DNA from: Phytoseiulus persimilis
Lineage: Eukaryota; Arthropoda; Arachnida; Mesostigmata; Phytoseiidae
Direction: 5' to 3'
DNA: 64,000 nucleotides
Assembly (NCBI GenBank): GCA_037576195.1
Contig: CM075102.1
Location: 7,440,001 to 7,504,000 of the forward strand
Of this stretch, positions 12,562-24,448 are shown piece after piece. Position 1 is the stretch's first letter, and every line of letters begins with the position of its first letter. The notes under the pieces are model-generated. The model ran no database searches and was not told where the DNA came from. It saw only the letters and a program-made list of their open reading frames with translations. A program made the position numbers and the translations under genes.

Positions 12562-12858
12562 CCTTGGCGGTTGGTCGATGCGGCTCATGCATACTCTGAG
12601 AATGGGTCCGATCCGGACCGACGATATAGTGGACTCCATGACCCAAAGCCAAACAACACGAAGTACCCAAGTCGCTCTCGGGACCGACACAGAGACTCAT
12701 TGCCTCTCGGTTCAGCGGGTGATACTCATTCGGACTACAGTGCATTCGTCAAAGAGGAATCGTGGGCTTTTCCCCTTCCTCCACTCGTTTTTTCACGTCC
12801 GACCGTTTCGATCTCCCCGGGATCCCGAGCTCTATGTTCCATAGAGAGAGTTAAGGGT
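12562..12858 (+). CDS. candidate internal exon, Ser/Arg/Asp-rich
   Basis: A 99-codon frame lies between a CACAG acceptor (12561) and a GGT|GTGAGA donor, phase 0 on both sides. The translation is polar and low-complexity (SDPDRRYSGLHDPKPNN; SRSRDRHRDSLPLGSAG; DTHSDYSAFVKEESW), as in disordered linkers of signalling proteins. No domain and no partner exons were identified. An overlapping frame from 12368 is longer but less protein-like. Confidence 0.22.
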
Positions 12859-14555
12859 GTGAGAAGTTCAGGGAGCTCAGAATGATGAGAAATCCTGACT
12901 TGACCCTGAATTTCGTGTTCCAGCACTCAGCGAAGAACGCCGTGGCCGATATTCGGCCCTGAAAAACTTCGTTGGGCTGCGCACTGGGATGCTCATAGGA
13001 TCGGGGCTTTCGTTGTTACTGGTTCTGTGAAAGTCGTTTCTTGTTTCCCGTTTCGATTCGAATGCGAAGATTGCCGGAGTACAAGATTGTGTGGCTCTGT
13101 CTTCGTCATGGCGCGACGCCACGCTAAGAAATTCCATGCGATTGACGGCTCTCATCCCCGGCCCCTGTCGATCGAAAGTGTAGGGGTGTAAGCCTCGCCT
13201 CACGGTTGGTCATGGGGAAGGCATTTCCACTGTCGGACGGTGGAAATCCTCTGGGAAAAGTGAAAAAGGACACGAGGGAATGGGGGTGTCAATCTGATCG
13301 GCGAGTCGCAAATCTCTCGAGCACCGTCGTAAAGAGATTTCCTCGAGCTGGGCTCCAAGTACGGAGCGAGAGGCAAGACCGATGTTGCCGGACGCTCTCC
13401 GATGCCCTCAACGACAGGTACTTCGGAAAGCACCGACGGCGAGCGTAATCGTTTCCACCGTGATCTGGGAGTTGTTTTCCCGATTTCGGATTGTACGCCT
13501 TGAATCGCATCCGATCCGCTCGGATATCTGTCAACTCAATTTCCCGCCGCTTCGCTACACGAAAACCGGAGTTATGTATGAGGCTGTCGGGTCGTTGGTT
13601 GGTTCCGAATCCGATAATACTCGATCGTTGAATGTGATGAAACTTTCACAACCATTTTATGAATGATTAGTTGATGGATATTGAGTTGAAGTTCCTGTCA
13701 TAATGCACCGAGTGTCGCAGGTTCCCGAGAGGGATATCCACAGTGCTTGAGGAAAGCGCTCGGCTCATCATCCACCTACGATATGGGAGCCAGGTTAGGA
13801 TGTGTGAGAATGAGCATGTCGACTTCTAGACGGCGGAATGCTTTTCTCATCAACGAGGAGAAGCCCAAGCTGGGCAGCCCAGATCATCGCCACGCTGTTG
13901 GCAAGACCCCCGGAAGTCCCCCCCCCCACGCAGTCAGTATGAACAGAAACGTTTCCGGTAGCTTTCAGATTCAAGTTTCGTGCGCTCCGTTTCAGACTCA
14001 CCGGGATCGGACGTCAGCGTTGCCGTCGAGCGGATGCTCCTTGGTAGCTCCTGTTACAGGAAAGGCTTCCAAACAGTGAATACCCGGAATTCCGGAAACA
14101 CGGAGTCGTGGGAACACCGATTCCCGACTCAGATACTCGCTATCCCGAGAACTTTGCTCGGTGTCTCTGCAGAGCACGCTGAACGTTGTCGGGCATCGGG
14201 AGCACGGGTCCGATTTCTCCTTTTGGATTTTGAGCTCGGAGCTCAGAGACGGAGACGGCCAAGAACTCGTGGGACGTTTATCTGCTCGATTCGCACGGCT
14301 CTGTGTTCTTAGAGTGATTGTTCACCGCTTCAATGTGTGATTGGGCCTTGAATTCTCGGTATTTCCCTTTCATCTATGGTTGACAGAAATCGATGATGGT
14401 GGTTGTTCGGGCTCGACAGTTCCCGTTCTTCGCTCCCACACCGCGCCAGTAGTATCTATCCACCTCTCTCTCGTCTATCTCGTACTGGAGCTGACCATAT
14501 TCTGTCTTGACGAGAAACAGGCTACCATAAACTTTTTAACAGTAGCGCGGGCTTC
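12859..14555. other. no supported gene
   Basis: No domain-bearing frames. It contains a short C-run near 13918. Nothing else was noted. Confidence 0.4.
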
Positions 14556-14690
14556 ATTGGACGAGCAATCTCTAACAGGCAGGCGGGTCTCGAACATCTA
14601 GAAGAATGAACGCTCCCCCCACAATGGACGGGCGATCTCTGATAACCGGGCGGGCCTCAACCATTTGAAGAGATGATCGGATATCTTTCA
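14556..14690 (+). repeat. two-copy tandem repeat, about 67-bp period
   Basis: A segment starting TTGGACGAGCAATCTCT at about 14557 recurs, diverged, as ATGGACGGGCGATCTCT at about 14624. Both are followed by GGCGGG(T/C)CTC and AACCAT/AACATC blocks. The offset between TGGACG motifs is 67 bp. Confidence 0.65.
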
Positions 14691-14711
14691 ATAGAAGTTG
14701 AATAGCTGGAG

Positions 14712-14902
14712 AATCTGAACTCTTGTCAATCATACTTGGGTGAACTAGAGCCTATAGAGAATCGTGAGAGTCCAGGAATTATGCAACTCAGTGTTGAGTC
14801 AGAGAACTTGTCTGAGCTCTGCCATGGATGCGTATGTGAGCAAAATGTGTGCGAGAGTCGTTCTGAGAAACTGATGGTCAGGTGACTCGACGATTCCACG
14901 TC
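14712..14902 (+). repeat. diverged direct repeat, copy 1
   Basis: Shares several blocks in the same order with 15670-15873: TGAACTCT, GGTGAA...GCCT.TAGA, AATCG.GAGA...AGGAA, and a 50-bp block beginning AATGTGTGCGAG and containing ACTCGACG. The last block is about 80 percent identical by eye. The two copies sit about 0.96 kb apart. Confidence 0.6.
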
Positions 14903-15669
14903 GTAGTTATTTTCGAATTTTTCGGCCCTCAGTTTCTAATCATCGATTCTCACCCGGAATATGGGGAATTCGGATCATACAGGGTGCTCACCGTTCGGCT
15001 GGAAATATTGCGCATCTTTTTCTACTCGATTCGTTTTCGAAATTGCATTTCCCCGGGCGGCTCGGAGAGTACTTTTTTTCATTGCTAACTCTCCTCAGAA
15101 AACTGACCGAGAGCTGAATTCGGGAGCAACAGGCTCCATCCGGGATGGGATACTGCTCAAACGCCCGCCAACTCAGGATTCTCAACCCAGGACCCGTAGG
15201 AAGGGCGGACGATCGTTCCAACCTTCACTTCGAAAGGAGCTTTTCTTTATTATCTCGGATACATCTTGTAAGGAGGCAGCGGAACTATTCGGATCATAGT
15301 TTCGAGCCGACAAGCGCTCTGGAGTCGGGATATGCAGAGGAATGACGACACAGCGTCGATACCTGTGAGGAATGCAGGCCTGCACATACGATAATCGTTG
15401 ACAACGATATCTACGAAAATGCAACTCAAAGCGCCTGGGAGGAAGAGTCGTCGGAGTCGAATCGGTGCCACGTCCCAGCATGACACTCTTCCAATAATTC
15501 GAAATCGGACCCGGGAGTGTTGAACAGGAACCTCTCGACGAGATAGCGTCCTCTTCGCATTCCCGCCCGTAACTACTCAGAGGAGCCAAGCTCGTAAAAT
15601 TTTCTGATGGCGAAAAGTTCCTCGATCGGTCCGAAGTTCTCAGTGGACCGTAGTGTTCCTATCTGAAAA

Positions 15670-15873
15670 ATATGAACTCTAGTTGTTCATAATCAGGTGA
15701 ATCGAAGCCTGTAGACCCCGTCTATAAATCGCGAGATTTTAGGAACGGCGTGATCCAGCGTGGGGAAGCAAACTTCTGATCTCTGAAACTCGTGATGAAG
15801 GTAATGCAAGTTGGCGGAATGTGTGCGAGCCGTTTTGAGAAATTGATGATCAAGCAACTCGACGCTTCGACAA
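15670..15873 (+). repeat. diverged direct repeat, copy 2
   Basis: Partner of 14712-14902, in the same orientation. Roughly 0.77 kb of unrelated sequence lies between the copies. They could be decayed long terminal repeats, a segmental duplication or two members of a dispersed family. The mariner remnant begins about 150 bp further right. Confidence 0.6.
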
Positions 15874-16019
15874 ATATGTGATGGCTCAGACATCGAAACG
15901 GAATCGAAGTGGAGGTAGTGAGCTTTGGAAATCTACACAGCCCACACATACCAGGGGTGTAAATATGAAACCGCCGTTTTTTCCTCGAAATGGATTTCCA
16001 TGTATTTTTTTCTCTCGTA

Positions 16020-17060
16020 GCAAGTATCTCGTTCAAATAAGTTGCCGTCCTTGACTACACACGTTGACCATCTATCGAGCGGATTATGGATTCCTCGCCA
16101 GTAGAATCCTGGGTTTTTGGTCTCACATCAATTTTTGAGCCATTTTTCGATTTCTTCGCGATTGAGGAATCGCTGTTCCCCCAAGGCGTGTCCCATGGAG
16201 GAGAGGAGGTGGTAATCGGATGGAGCAAGGTCTGGGGAGCATAGCGGGTGGGCGAGAGTTTCCCAGCCTAGTCTTTCTACGGTTTCCACAGCGCTCTGAG
16301 TCTTGTGAGGCGGAGCGTTGTCATGGAGGAGAATGTTTCGTTCGTGGCGTGAAGCGAAATGCGGCCGTTTTTGTCGAATGACGCGATCTAAATCGATGAG
16401 TTGGGCCTCATATCGACTTCCGGAACCGTTTCGCCAGGTTTAAGCAGCTCAAAGTAGAGCCTGCCGTCCTGATCCCACTAAATGCTCAACATGGCCTTTT
16501 TCACGAAGCGATTCGGCCTTGCTGACTCCGGGGGACTTTGACCGGGGTCCACCAACCCTCTCTGACGCTTGCGGTTCTCGTGAAAAATCCACTTTTCATC
16601 TCCAGTAACTATGCGGCGCAGAAAACCCTTCCTTTCGAGCCTGGCACGCAGGATCTGGCACACCGTTTTTCGCCGTTCCTGTTGCCTCTCTGACAGCTCG
16701 CGAGGCACTTTCCGACCTTCGAAATTTCTCCGAGACCCTTCAGACGAAAGGATATGCACTCACGGGTCACTCTCAACCTCTCCGCCAACATTTCTTGACT
16801 CTGCGTGCAGTCTTCTGCCAACAAAGCCTCGAGCTCCTCGTCTTCGAACTTTTTGAGAGGTTTACCGCGTGCTTTGTTCTCAATGTCGGATTCACCGGCC
16901 TTGAACTTCGCAAAATTACCGCGACACTGTCTCTCACTCAGAGCGCGGTCACCATGAGCTTCTACGAGCATCCAATGCGACTCAGCAGCCGTTTTTTCAT
17001 GAGGGAACAGAACAATAGATTTCCCCGCAAATCACGATTCTTCGGCTCAAATTTGGACAC
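16020..17060 (-). mobile_element. decayed mariner (DD34D) transposon copy
   Basis: On the minus strand nearly the whole mariner transposase can be followed. The start (SKFEPKNRDLRGNLLFCS) is at 17060, where the expected initiator ATG is GTG. The helix-turn-helix region follows (DRALSERQCRGNFAKFK; KFEDEELEALLAEDCTQSQE). Then come the first catalytic Asp in IVTGDEKWIFHEN (about 16600), LYFELLKPGETVPEV, the second Asp in LLHDNAPPH (about 16330) and the third in SPDLAPSDYHLL, 34 residues later. The C-terminal GIHNPLDRW lies near 16090. Reading needs at least three frame changes and passes internal stops, so the copy is inactive. Terminal inverted repeats were not located with confidence. Confidence 0.9.
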
Positions 17061-17519
17061 TTCGACGAGGTCCGGAAAAAAAAAACTTGTAATCACTCTG
17101 TGAAAACGAGCTTTCGCGGCGATAGCTGAACATGAACACTAGACAGAGCATTCATCCATAACCGCATTCAACCGCAATCTTCAAGCAGACTCAAAACTGG
17201 GAGTGGATCTTGTCTGACTGGCATATGATTTTTTGGGATACTCAGGAGGACTGAGATCTGGAATTTGGCGCTGAGAATTGAATAGAAACGAACTGACACT
17301 CGTGAAAGTTGATCTCAGCATTCAGCTCGGCACAGCGGATGTGTAGAGACAATGTTCCGCGGGAATGTGATCTAATGATATTTGAGCCGGACCGTCGGGA
17401 ATCATGGGACGATCGACTCGACAAATGTTTCAGACCCACCCTTCTGTTGGAAGATGCCTAATTTTTTTCATATGTACCAGATCTCCCTGAGTACCAGAGG
17501 TCGCCTGTCTATTGGAGGA

Positions 17520-17533
17520 GGGGGGGGGGGGGG
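17520..17533 (+). repeat. G14 homopolymer
   Basis: Uninterrupted run of fourteen G residues following GAGGA. Likely length-polymorphic. Confidence 0.9.
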
Positions 17534-17565
17534 AGGCGTCTGCTCTCTACTGGGCTTTGCAAATG

Positions 17566-17628
17566 ACCGCGGTTACGGTTAACCGATAAGGTCAACCTCA
17601 TAACCGCGGTTACAACCGCAAATAACCG
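17566..17628 (+). repeat. cluster of CCGCGGTTA / TAACCG motifs
   Basis: ACCGCGGTTAC occurs twice within 45 bp, with GGTTAACCG between and TAACCG after. Related CATAACCGC and CAACCGC words occur at 17155-17175. Each core is self-complementary. It may be a short minisatellite or a cluster of protein-binding sites. Confidence 0.55.
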
Positions 17629-20600
17629 AAAGCATTCAGAGAGTAATCTCGGGCATGGCTGGGATATTTTGCAATGATTTTCATAGCAATAACGTCAGGA
17701 ACCTGATGATTCTATGGACAAAGAACCGACAACTCAGCGTCTCGGAGCCCCACCCCCATATCTTCGGCATAGATGAAGCCGCCAAGGAATTTCATGAGCT
17801 ACGTTGAGAGATCATCAGCTTGAAAGATTTACTGAATTTGTCCTCGCACAGTTCGCCCCCAACGAGAATCGAACCGGACTGACGTCTCTTCCGGTGTGTA
17901 CGGACGTCGGCGGGATCCCCGATGAAGCTTTCAGGTATCGGCCGAGAAGACGGTCATGACCGCCTCCGGCTTCATGGGGTCTGAATCCTCGTCTCGAGTT
18001 CGGTATTCTGTCAATCGCGGCTCCTGCAGTCGCGAAAGATCCGGGTGGCTCGTAAATGGAATACCAATATGAGTTGTTTCTCTGAGAGCGGATCATTTTC
18101 AATAGCGGCAGAAATCCTGCTTGGCAGTACTTGCATCGGTTCACTCAACTCAACGGAATTTGTGGAGCGGAACCAGGCCTTGGCGGGGCGACGGGCTCAT
18201 GCGCATCTGTGATTCGCGCGATAACCTCGGGCAGCTCTTAATCCGAAAGTTCTATTCGGCCTCACATCCTTCCAAAATTGAAATCATAGCTAGGCTCCTC
18301 TAGCAACCCCGCAGCAGTAGACAATATTGCCCTCCTTTTAGAGATTTCTCTTATCAAATTCTCTCAAAGAAGACGAGTTGGCTCGGTTCTCGAATCCTGG
18401 AGATCATCGAGGAGACACGTGAAGATCCTGCCGGCATTGCTGAACGTAGTCTTGATATCACAGAGGTTCAGAATGGCTCGTTTGGAAGAGGAGGGCACGG
18501 TTATCATGCTCCTCAAGGCACCAGAATCATCCCTGTTTTTGGTATCTGTGTAGTGACAAAGCTTATGCATAGTTCATCGCTGGGAAGATTTCCAGGGCAA
18601 GCTCGATCATCATCAAAGTCTGAATCCATCTAGTTTCACAGTCGATTTTGGCGAGCAAATGCTGTCCGTTGTAGTCTTCGCTCTGCCCAACCTCCCGCGA
18701 TGCTCCCAGATTTCGCGACGTCCTGATTCTCTCGTTCTTCTTTGGGAACCAGTCTCAAACTGTCAATGCTGCCCTCGAGCAGCTTCTAGCTTTCTCTGAC
18801 CCTGAGTCGCTGCCTTCGGCTCTGACAAGGGAACTGTACGAAGTGTAACATCCAGATTTGAATGAGGAGGTGTTCATTTTGTAGTCCATGGTGGGTCATG
18901 TTCAGGCCTACAGCTGATCGTCTTGAATGGGCCCGTGTTTTTTTTCTGCGGAGGTCCGAAATTCCGAAAAAAAAGAGGTTCTACTGCTTTCGAGCGCGGA
19001 TTGACCCCCTGTTCTGGATTGGTGACTCGAGTTGTTGACCCTGAATTAGTGACTGATATTGGGAATACGCATCGAGACGGACTAGGCACTCACTTCTTCC
19101 CCCTGGATCGTTTGCGACCGAGCGGCAGCACGATATGACACCTCCTTGCGGTCATGATCGTGGATTAGCTCCGACGTCCTGAGGACGACGGAAGAAACTC
19201 TTATCAAGAGAAACGACGCAGGAAAAAACAATCAATTGCAAGCAAACATATTCTGTAGCATTTCTCTCCCAAGTTTTGTTGATGACTACAAGAAAAACTT
19301 TGCATATGTGAGCGGCATGGTATGAAATGGGCTAAACACCTGTTGAAGACTCTGCCTCATAGGTCACCCAGGATATTGCTTCCCGCTCTGAGTTGGGTGA
19401 AACTCGATGAAGAGATTCACTCGATCTCTCTGTGTACTACCTAGTCCAGTCACTGATTCGGAGTCGGAAGCTCTCGTCACTCATCAGAAATAGGGGAGTC
19501 AATCGGCCCTGGAAGGCCGGAAAACGTATTTTTTCCGAACTTCGGGCTCCTCGAGAAAAAAACCACGCATCCATTCAAGACGACCCACTACGAGCCCCAA
19601 CATGGCCCAGCATAGACCACCGAACGGGCACCCTCTCATTCAAATCTGGCTGTTACACTTCGTATAGCTCCCTTGTGACATCATCGTTGCAGTGCCTGTG
19701 CATCAGAATTCCCTTTTTTCTTGAGGGAATCCATCGCGACTCCTCAATGGATACCTCAAAATGCGGGTGCGACGCACATAATAGCTACTTTTACTGCTTG
19801 GTTTCTCGATCTCACCGGATGCGCACCTTCCGCCTGGAAGATTGAGTCCACCGCGTACAGTGCTCTCTCATGAAGTTCTCGGACTCATGGAGTAATGGAA
19901 ACATCAAGAGGCTGCAGGTGAGATCTCTGGGAATGATTGCTGGTCCTCTCTGCTGTAGGAAATATCGGAACCTCACTCGTTGATATCAAAACGGCTCGGG
20001 AGAGGCCGGAGGAAATTCAAATCTCTCAATCGAAAATATTCAGAGATCGAATTCGAATCGACAATCTCGTCTGTCATCGCGAGATCAGCGGCTCTCTCCT
20101 CGATTTCTCTACGGCGGTCTCGGAGAACCGTAGGCTAACAAACACACATCGAATCAAATGAGCACATATGCGTCTCGGAGATTCCTGTCCGAGGCTAGAG
20201 CACCTTTTCGTGATCGAGCGATTCGCCAGCCGTTCGGATATTCTGAGTCTCTTAGCGTGCAAATCTGAGTTTGACAGCCCTTGGTGCTCCTCGACATGGT
20301 TGCAGGCGGTCAATCACTTCTCTACCACCGCGTCATGTGACCGCTGCCTCTCATATGCGAACGCTCCTGAAAACGTGGTGTTGGGCGTTCATCTTGTCTT
20401 CAAGCCAAAGTTGAAAGCAGTGATCTTGTGTGGGAGCTCTGCTCGAGCATAAATCAGTTACAGTGCGACCACACAGAGAACGTGAGGCCATTCTGTTGCA
20501 CCCCGCGCCAGTTCGGCGCGCGACAACGGTGCCCGCTGAATGAAGCGTTGTGGCGACGGGCGTTCCGAGCGAGCATGTTTCCCCTTTTGTACTGGAGGCG

Positions 20601-23600
20601 CCTTGCTGCACGCAGCCCGACTTCGAGTCAGCTTCCCACCGATAAGGCCAGACTGCTCGGGCCCACTTCAAGGCCCAACTTTTGCTGTCGTTGTTTCCGG
20701 CAGCTGGGCAGTGGTCCTTGGATGAATTGCCGCACGTTGAGTTCTCCAGAGTGCGGCACCCGCTTTCCGGCGGAACTCGGGCGGCGCATATCAATTCAAT
20801 GAGACTCCGACTCGGAAGCCGCGTTTCGTCCGCCTCCCTCGTGGCTAGCGCTTGTGAGCTCAGCTACGGAACGAGACCACAGTGCTGAACCGCTCGATTT
20901 CGAGAACTGTTCCGATCGAGCCCCGGTATTCCTGGGGCGCTCGAGGGGAGGGGACAGAATCGGCTCCCAATGGCCGACCTGACCTCCTCAACGGAATGGT
21001 TACGTTTTCAGCCGAGCTTTTATCGGGAGCTTCGAGCTCCGTTCCGACTCGACGGGATGGACGAGTGCTTACGAGGCCTTCAACGCCGATTTGCATAACC
21101 GTTTCGACGTTGTCTACAGCGAGAGGTCTGAGCGCAAGCTGTGGGTTCGAACTCTTACGCCGACGCTCTGGCCCACAGCTTACGTTCCCACCCCGGGGAA
21201 GGTTCCCATGTCTCCCGAACCCCCGGCCTCTCGCCGCAGGCAGGAGCCGGAATGCATCTCTTCGACTTCGTTTAGACTGACGAGACGAAATATCGAAACC
21301 CCGTCCCGCTGAGGATGCGTGGGGGGATGAGCATGGCGTTGGATTGTACGAACACCCCCTCCCCCAATCGATTGCGATCGGAGAACTGGAATGACTGATA
21401 TTGTGTTAGCGGTAGCGAGGCCGATAGTTCTGGAAGCTCCGCCAGCGGGAGCTCAACTTTTTTAAGTCGCTCTCCGTCTTTGGAGGGCGCCTCCATTTTT
21501 TGCCCCCGCCTGCTCCTTCCCGGCGTAAGAGCAATCGATCCGTCGAACGGAGCGAGTAAACTAAGTTGCATTGATTCGACACACGAGAGAAACTAATCGG
21601 CTATGTGTCGCTGAACTCGGAGAAACAGGCGCACTGCCCGAGGCGACAGCATGTCTCTGTGTGGGTGGTGGGCGGTCCTGCCTTGCTGGCTGGGTGTCAG
21701 CGTCTGCTTGCCTGTTTCCGCAGGAAACTCCGGGACTGCTGTCGTGGACGTCATCCTGCATTCTCTTCAGCAGAAACCGTTATCTCATCGTGCAATCTGC
21801 CGTTGATGCCCGTGCTGTTGGCGATTTCGTGTCTCGACTCCGATAACGGACAGAATAAGCTAGATGAGTAAACAAGAAATAAATGAAGCAGACAACGCTT
21901 GTCATCATCGATGAACAGTTTCGTGAGATCCATCTGATTCACGCAGATATTGTGGACACTACGCAGGAGTGCTCCGACGGCGTGGCGACAAATGAGGAGA
22001 TGCAGCGCAGGGATGGGAACGCGTCGCTCCGAATGCTTCCGAAGCAGAACATTCTACGTAGGCTCCGGGGTATTCGGGGCCCCCAGGGCGGTTCCGATCT
22101 CCGACAGATGGTCTTTCAGTCGTCTGCTATCGAGCATGATCGGAATCGAGAGACGAGGGTTTTTCGGTCGTCGGCGACGAGACTCACTCTGCTGGCTGCA
22201 GTGGCAGCTGCTGAGAGCTCACAGCGTAATCTGTCGCGTCATGGTCTCGAAACCCTTTCTCGGAATCTCCCGAGTGGACTTCTTTCCTCAGTTCGGCGAT
22301 AGCGGACAACCAAAGGGCCCAACGGCCAAGACTCTCGGAACGTGTGTCCAGGAGCTGGGACCGCTGCCTCCCTGATCGGGAGCTTGAACTTCTTCAAATG
22401 GCCCCTTGGACCTTCCAGCGGAAAGTCGAGGCCACGGAAAGCTATTCCTCCTCTCCCAGTAGCCTGTTCTCTCGCGAAGGAGAATCGTTCACTCCCGGTT
22501 CGAAGTGCTGGTGCGGCAGCAGGATGCTCTCAATAGAATTCCGGGGATACCTCTCAGATATGGATGAGACCTCGAACCGACGGCTCTCCCGAAGCGGGAT
22601 GACTTTCAACACAAAAAGTCATCCACTCGATCGACGCGTCGCTCCGAACGTTCCGCGAGCCAGTGGGGAAGAGCGGAGCGAGAAGATGGAAAACGACTCC
22701 TCGCCTCCAGGAACACAGACACGGGGGGAATTTCGCTCGCGCCGACCGTTTGATGAGATCAGTAGCACCATCTGGAGTCTGGCAGGCCCCCGAGAAGGTC
22801 AGGAACCTTAGCTCGAGGATGTTCATGCGGCGCATTATCCCATTCAATCAACCTGATGCGGCATCCTCTGTTTTCGGCTGAACCTCTCAGCCAGCCCTCA
22901 GGAGTGTCCCGGATTCACCTTTCGGTATTGCTTTCGGGATGCGGCATCCTGCCGTATCCCAAAGCTCGTTACTCCCAGCTACTGATTTCACCTATAATGG
23001 ACATTGTAAGAGAACAGGGATTCCTCGCAAGACGTTCCAAGGGCTAAATCTTCGTGTGGAATCCGCATGCCAACAGATCGAGGCTCCCAGGGAATCCTGA
23101 ATATCCTTGTGGTGATGCGACAATCGTCACTCCGATCATTCGAGGGAGAGAACTGCAACAATACGCAAGCGGAGGAACAGATTAACGTGGCGGAGGGCTG
23201 TGCGGAGCCCCGCTCCTCATATCATGATTCATACCACGAATGGGCGATGAACCAGAGAGCCGATATGTTCAGCGGTACCACAGCGGTCTCGTACATTCCG
23301 CAGAGCTTGTGTCGAGCATTGACACTGTGTTCTCCTTCAACCGAATCGCAGCTGTGTCCGCTCTTTTTTCAGCCGCTTCCCTCGCTCAGACCTCAGGCAC
23401 ACGTACACATGTTCGTTCTTACCAAACCCGTGGCATTCCGATGTTTCTTCCCCGCTTGGCGCTGTTATCCTCTATGCCATGAGAATAGAGCATCAATTTC
23501 ATCTTTTCCGATGGAAGTTCGCCACTCTGAATACCGTTCTAACACATGTCAGCTCTGAATCTCGGCCCTGTGACGTTTCCGAGCATCTTCAGATCCTGTT

Positions 23601-24416
23601 CCTGATCAGTGCCGTCCCTTCGACTCTACTCAGAAGTACGACTCATCCCCTAGTCTCACCTCCTCCCCTTCTGAGCCCGCCCATTGCCTTGATTTCCTTC
23701 GAGCCTTTTTCGCGTCGGCTGCCTCCTGGCAGGGAAGCCTATGATGCCGTTTCTGAACTTCTTTCAGCTCAAGTTCCGCACCTGGGATGTTTTTTACCTC
23801 CGTTGTCCAATCGTTTGGCCCTCTGCCAACCGTTTCAAAGGACTCTGTTGTGAGATTTATCGCTTTTCCGAGGAGCTCAACGTCCCTACCTCCTAAGCCC
23901 CGCAAGGCAACGTGAACGACGAGCGTAAGCTTGAACGTAGTTGGCTGTTGCTCAACTCACGCTGTTTCGTATCTTCCCGCCGACTGGAATACTTCCATCA
24001 TATTGTCATTGAGCTACAGGGAGCACCATGCGCTCGGTGTACGTCTCGAACGTCAGTTGAATTCTGATCCCCTGAAGCCGGGATAAAGATAAAGAACTAC
24101 TCTTTTAACTGAAAACATTTGAAACACTGGAATTTTAGGTTGTGTGCACGCATGTGAATCCCGATAATTTTGCACGATGAAGCAACGTTCCGTCGATTAC
24201 GGGAAAATGCCGGATCTTGAGAATTCCATCGATGACTGTGAATTCTGGGTAAAGATATGGTTGAAAGGCAGTCTCTTTTCTCCTAGACTCCGGGGTAATA
24301 GCCACAAGGCAGTCAGAGAAGACCACATGTGTGTCACGTGCCACCGGTCCTGTGTGCTGAGAACCAGGGTGACCAGCTCGTCCGAAGTGAACTGAGAATA
24401 CTGCATGCGAGGAGGG

Positions 24417-24448
24417 CGGTCTTCCTCCTCGCGAGAGGAGGAAGACCG
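24417..24448 (+). repeat. perfect 14-bp hairpin with GCGA loop
   Basis: CGGTCTTCCTCCTC (24417-24430), loop GCGA, then its exact reverse complement (24435-24448). The loop fits the GNRA tetraloop class. No coding frame or transposon explains it. Confidence 0.9.

Larger units (their letters stand above)
17061..24416. other. no supported gene; GC-rich stretch at 20.4-22.8 kb
   Basis: Apart from the G14 run and the CCGCGG cluster no feature was recognised. From about 20.4 to 22.8 kb the sequence is noticeably more GC-rich and several overlapping frames stay open for 100-150 codons on both strands. One of them (20983-21312, with TSAYEAFNADLHNRFDVV) faintly recalls retrotransposon gag. None has a diagnostic motif, so no gene is called. 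Confidence 0.4.

Noticed and set aside
20983..21312. Retrotransposon gag fragment
   Set aside because: Resemblance is limited to a short AYEAFNADLHNRF-like stretch; no zinc knuckle, protease or polymerase was found nearby.
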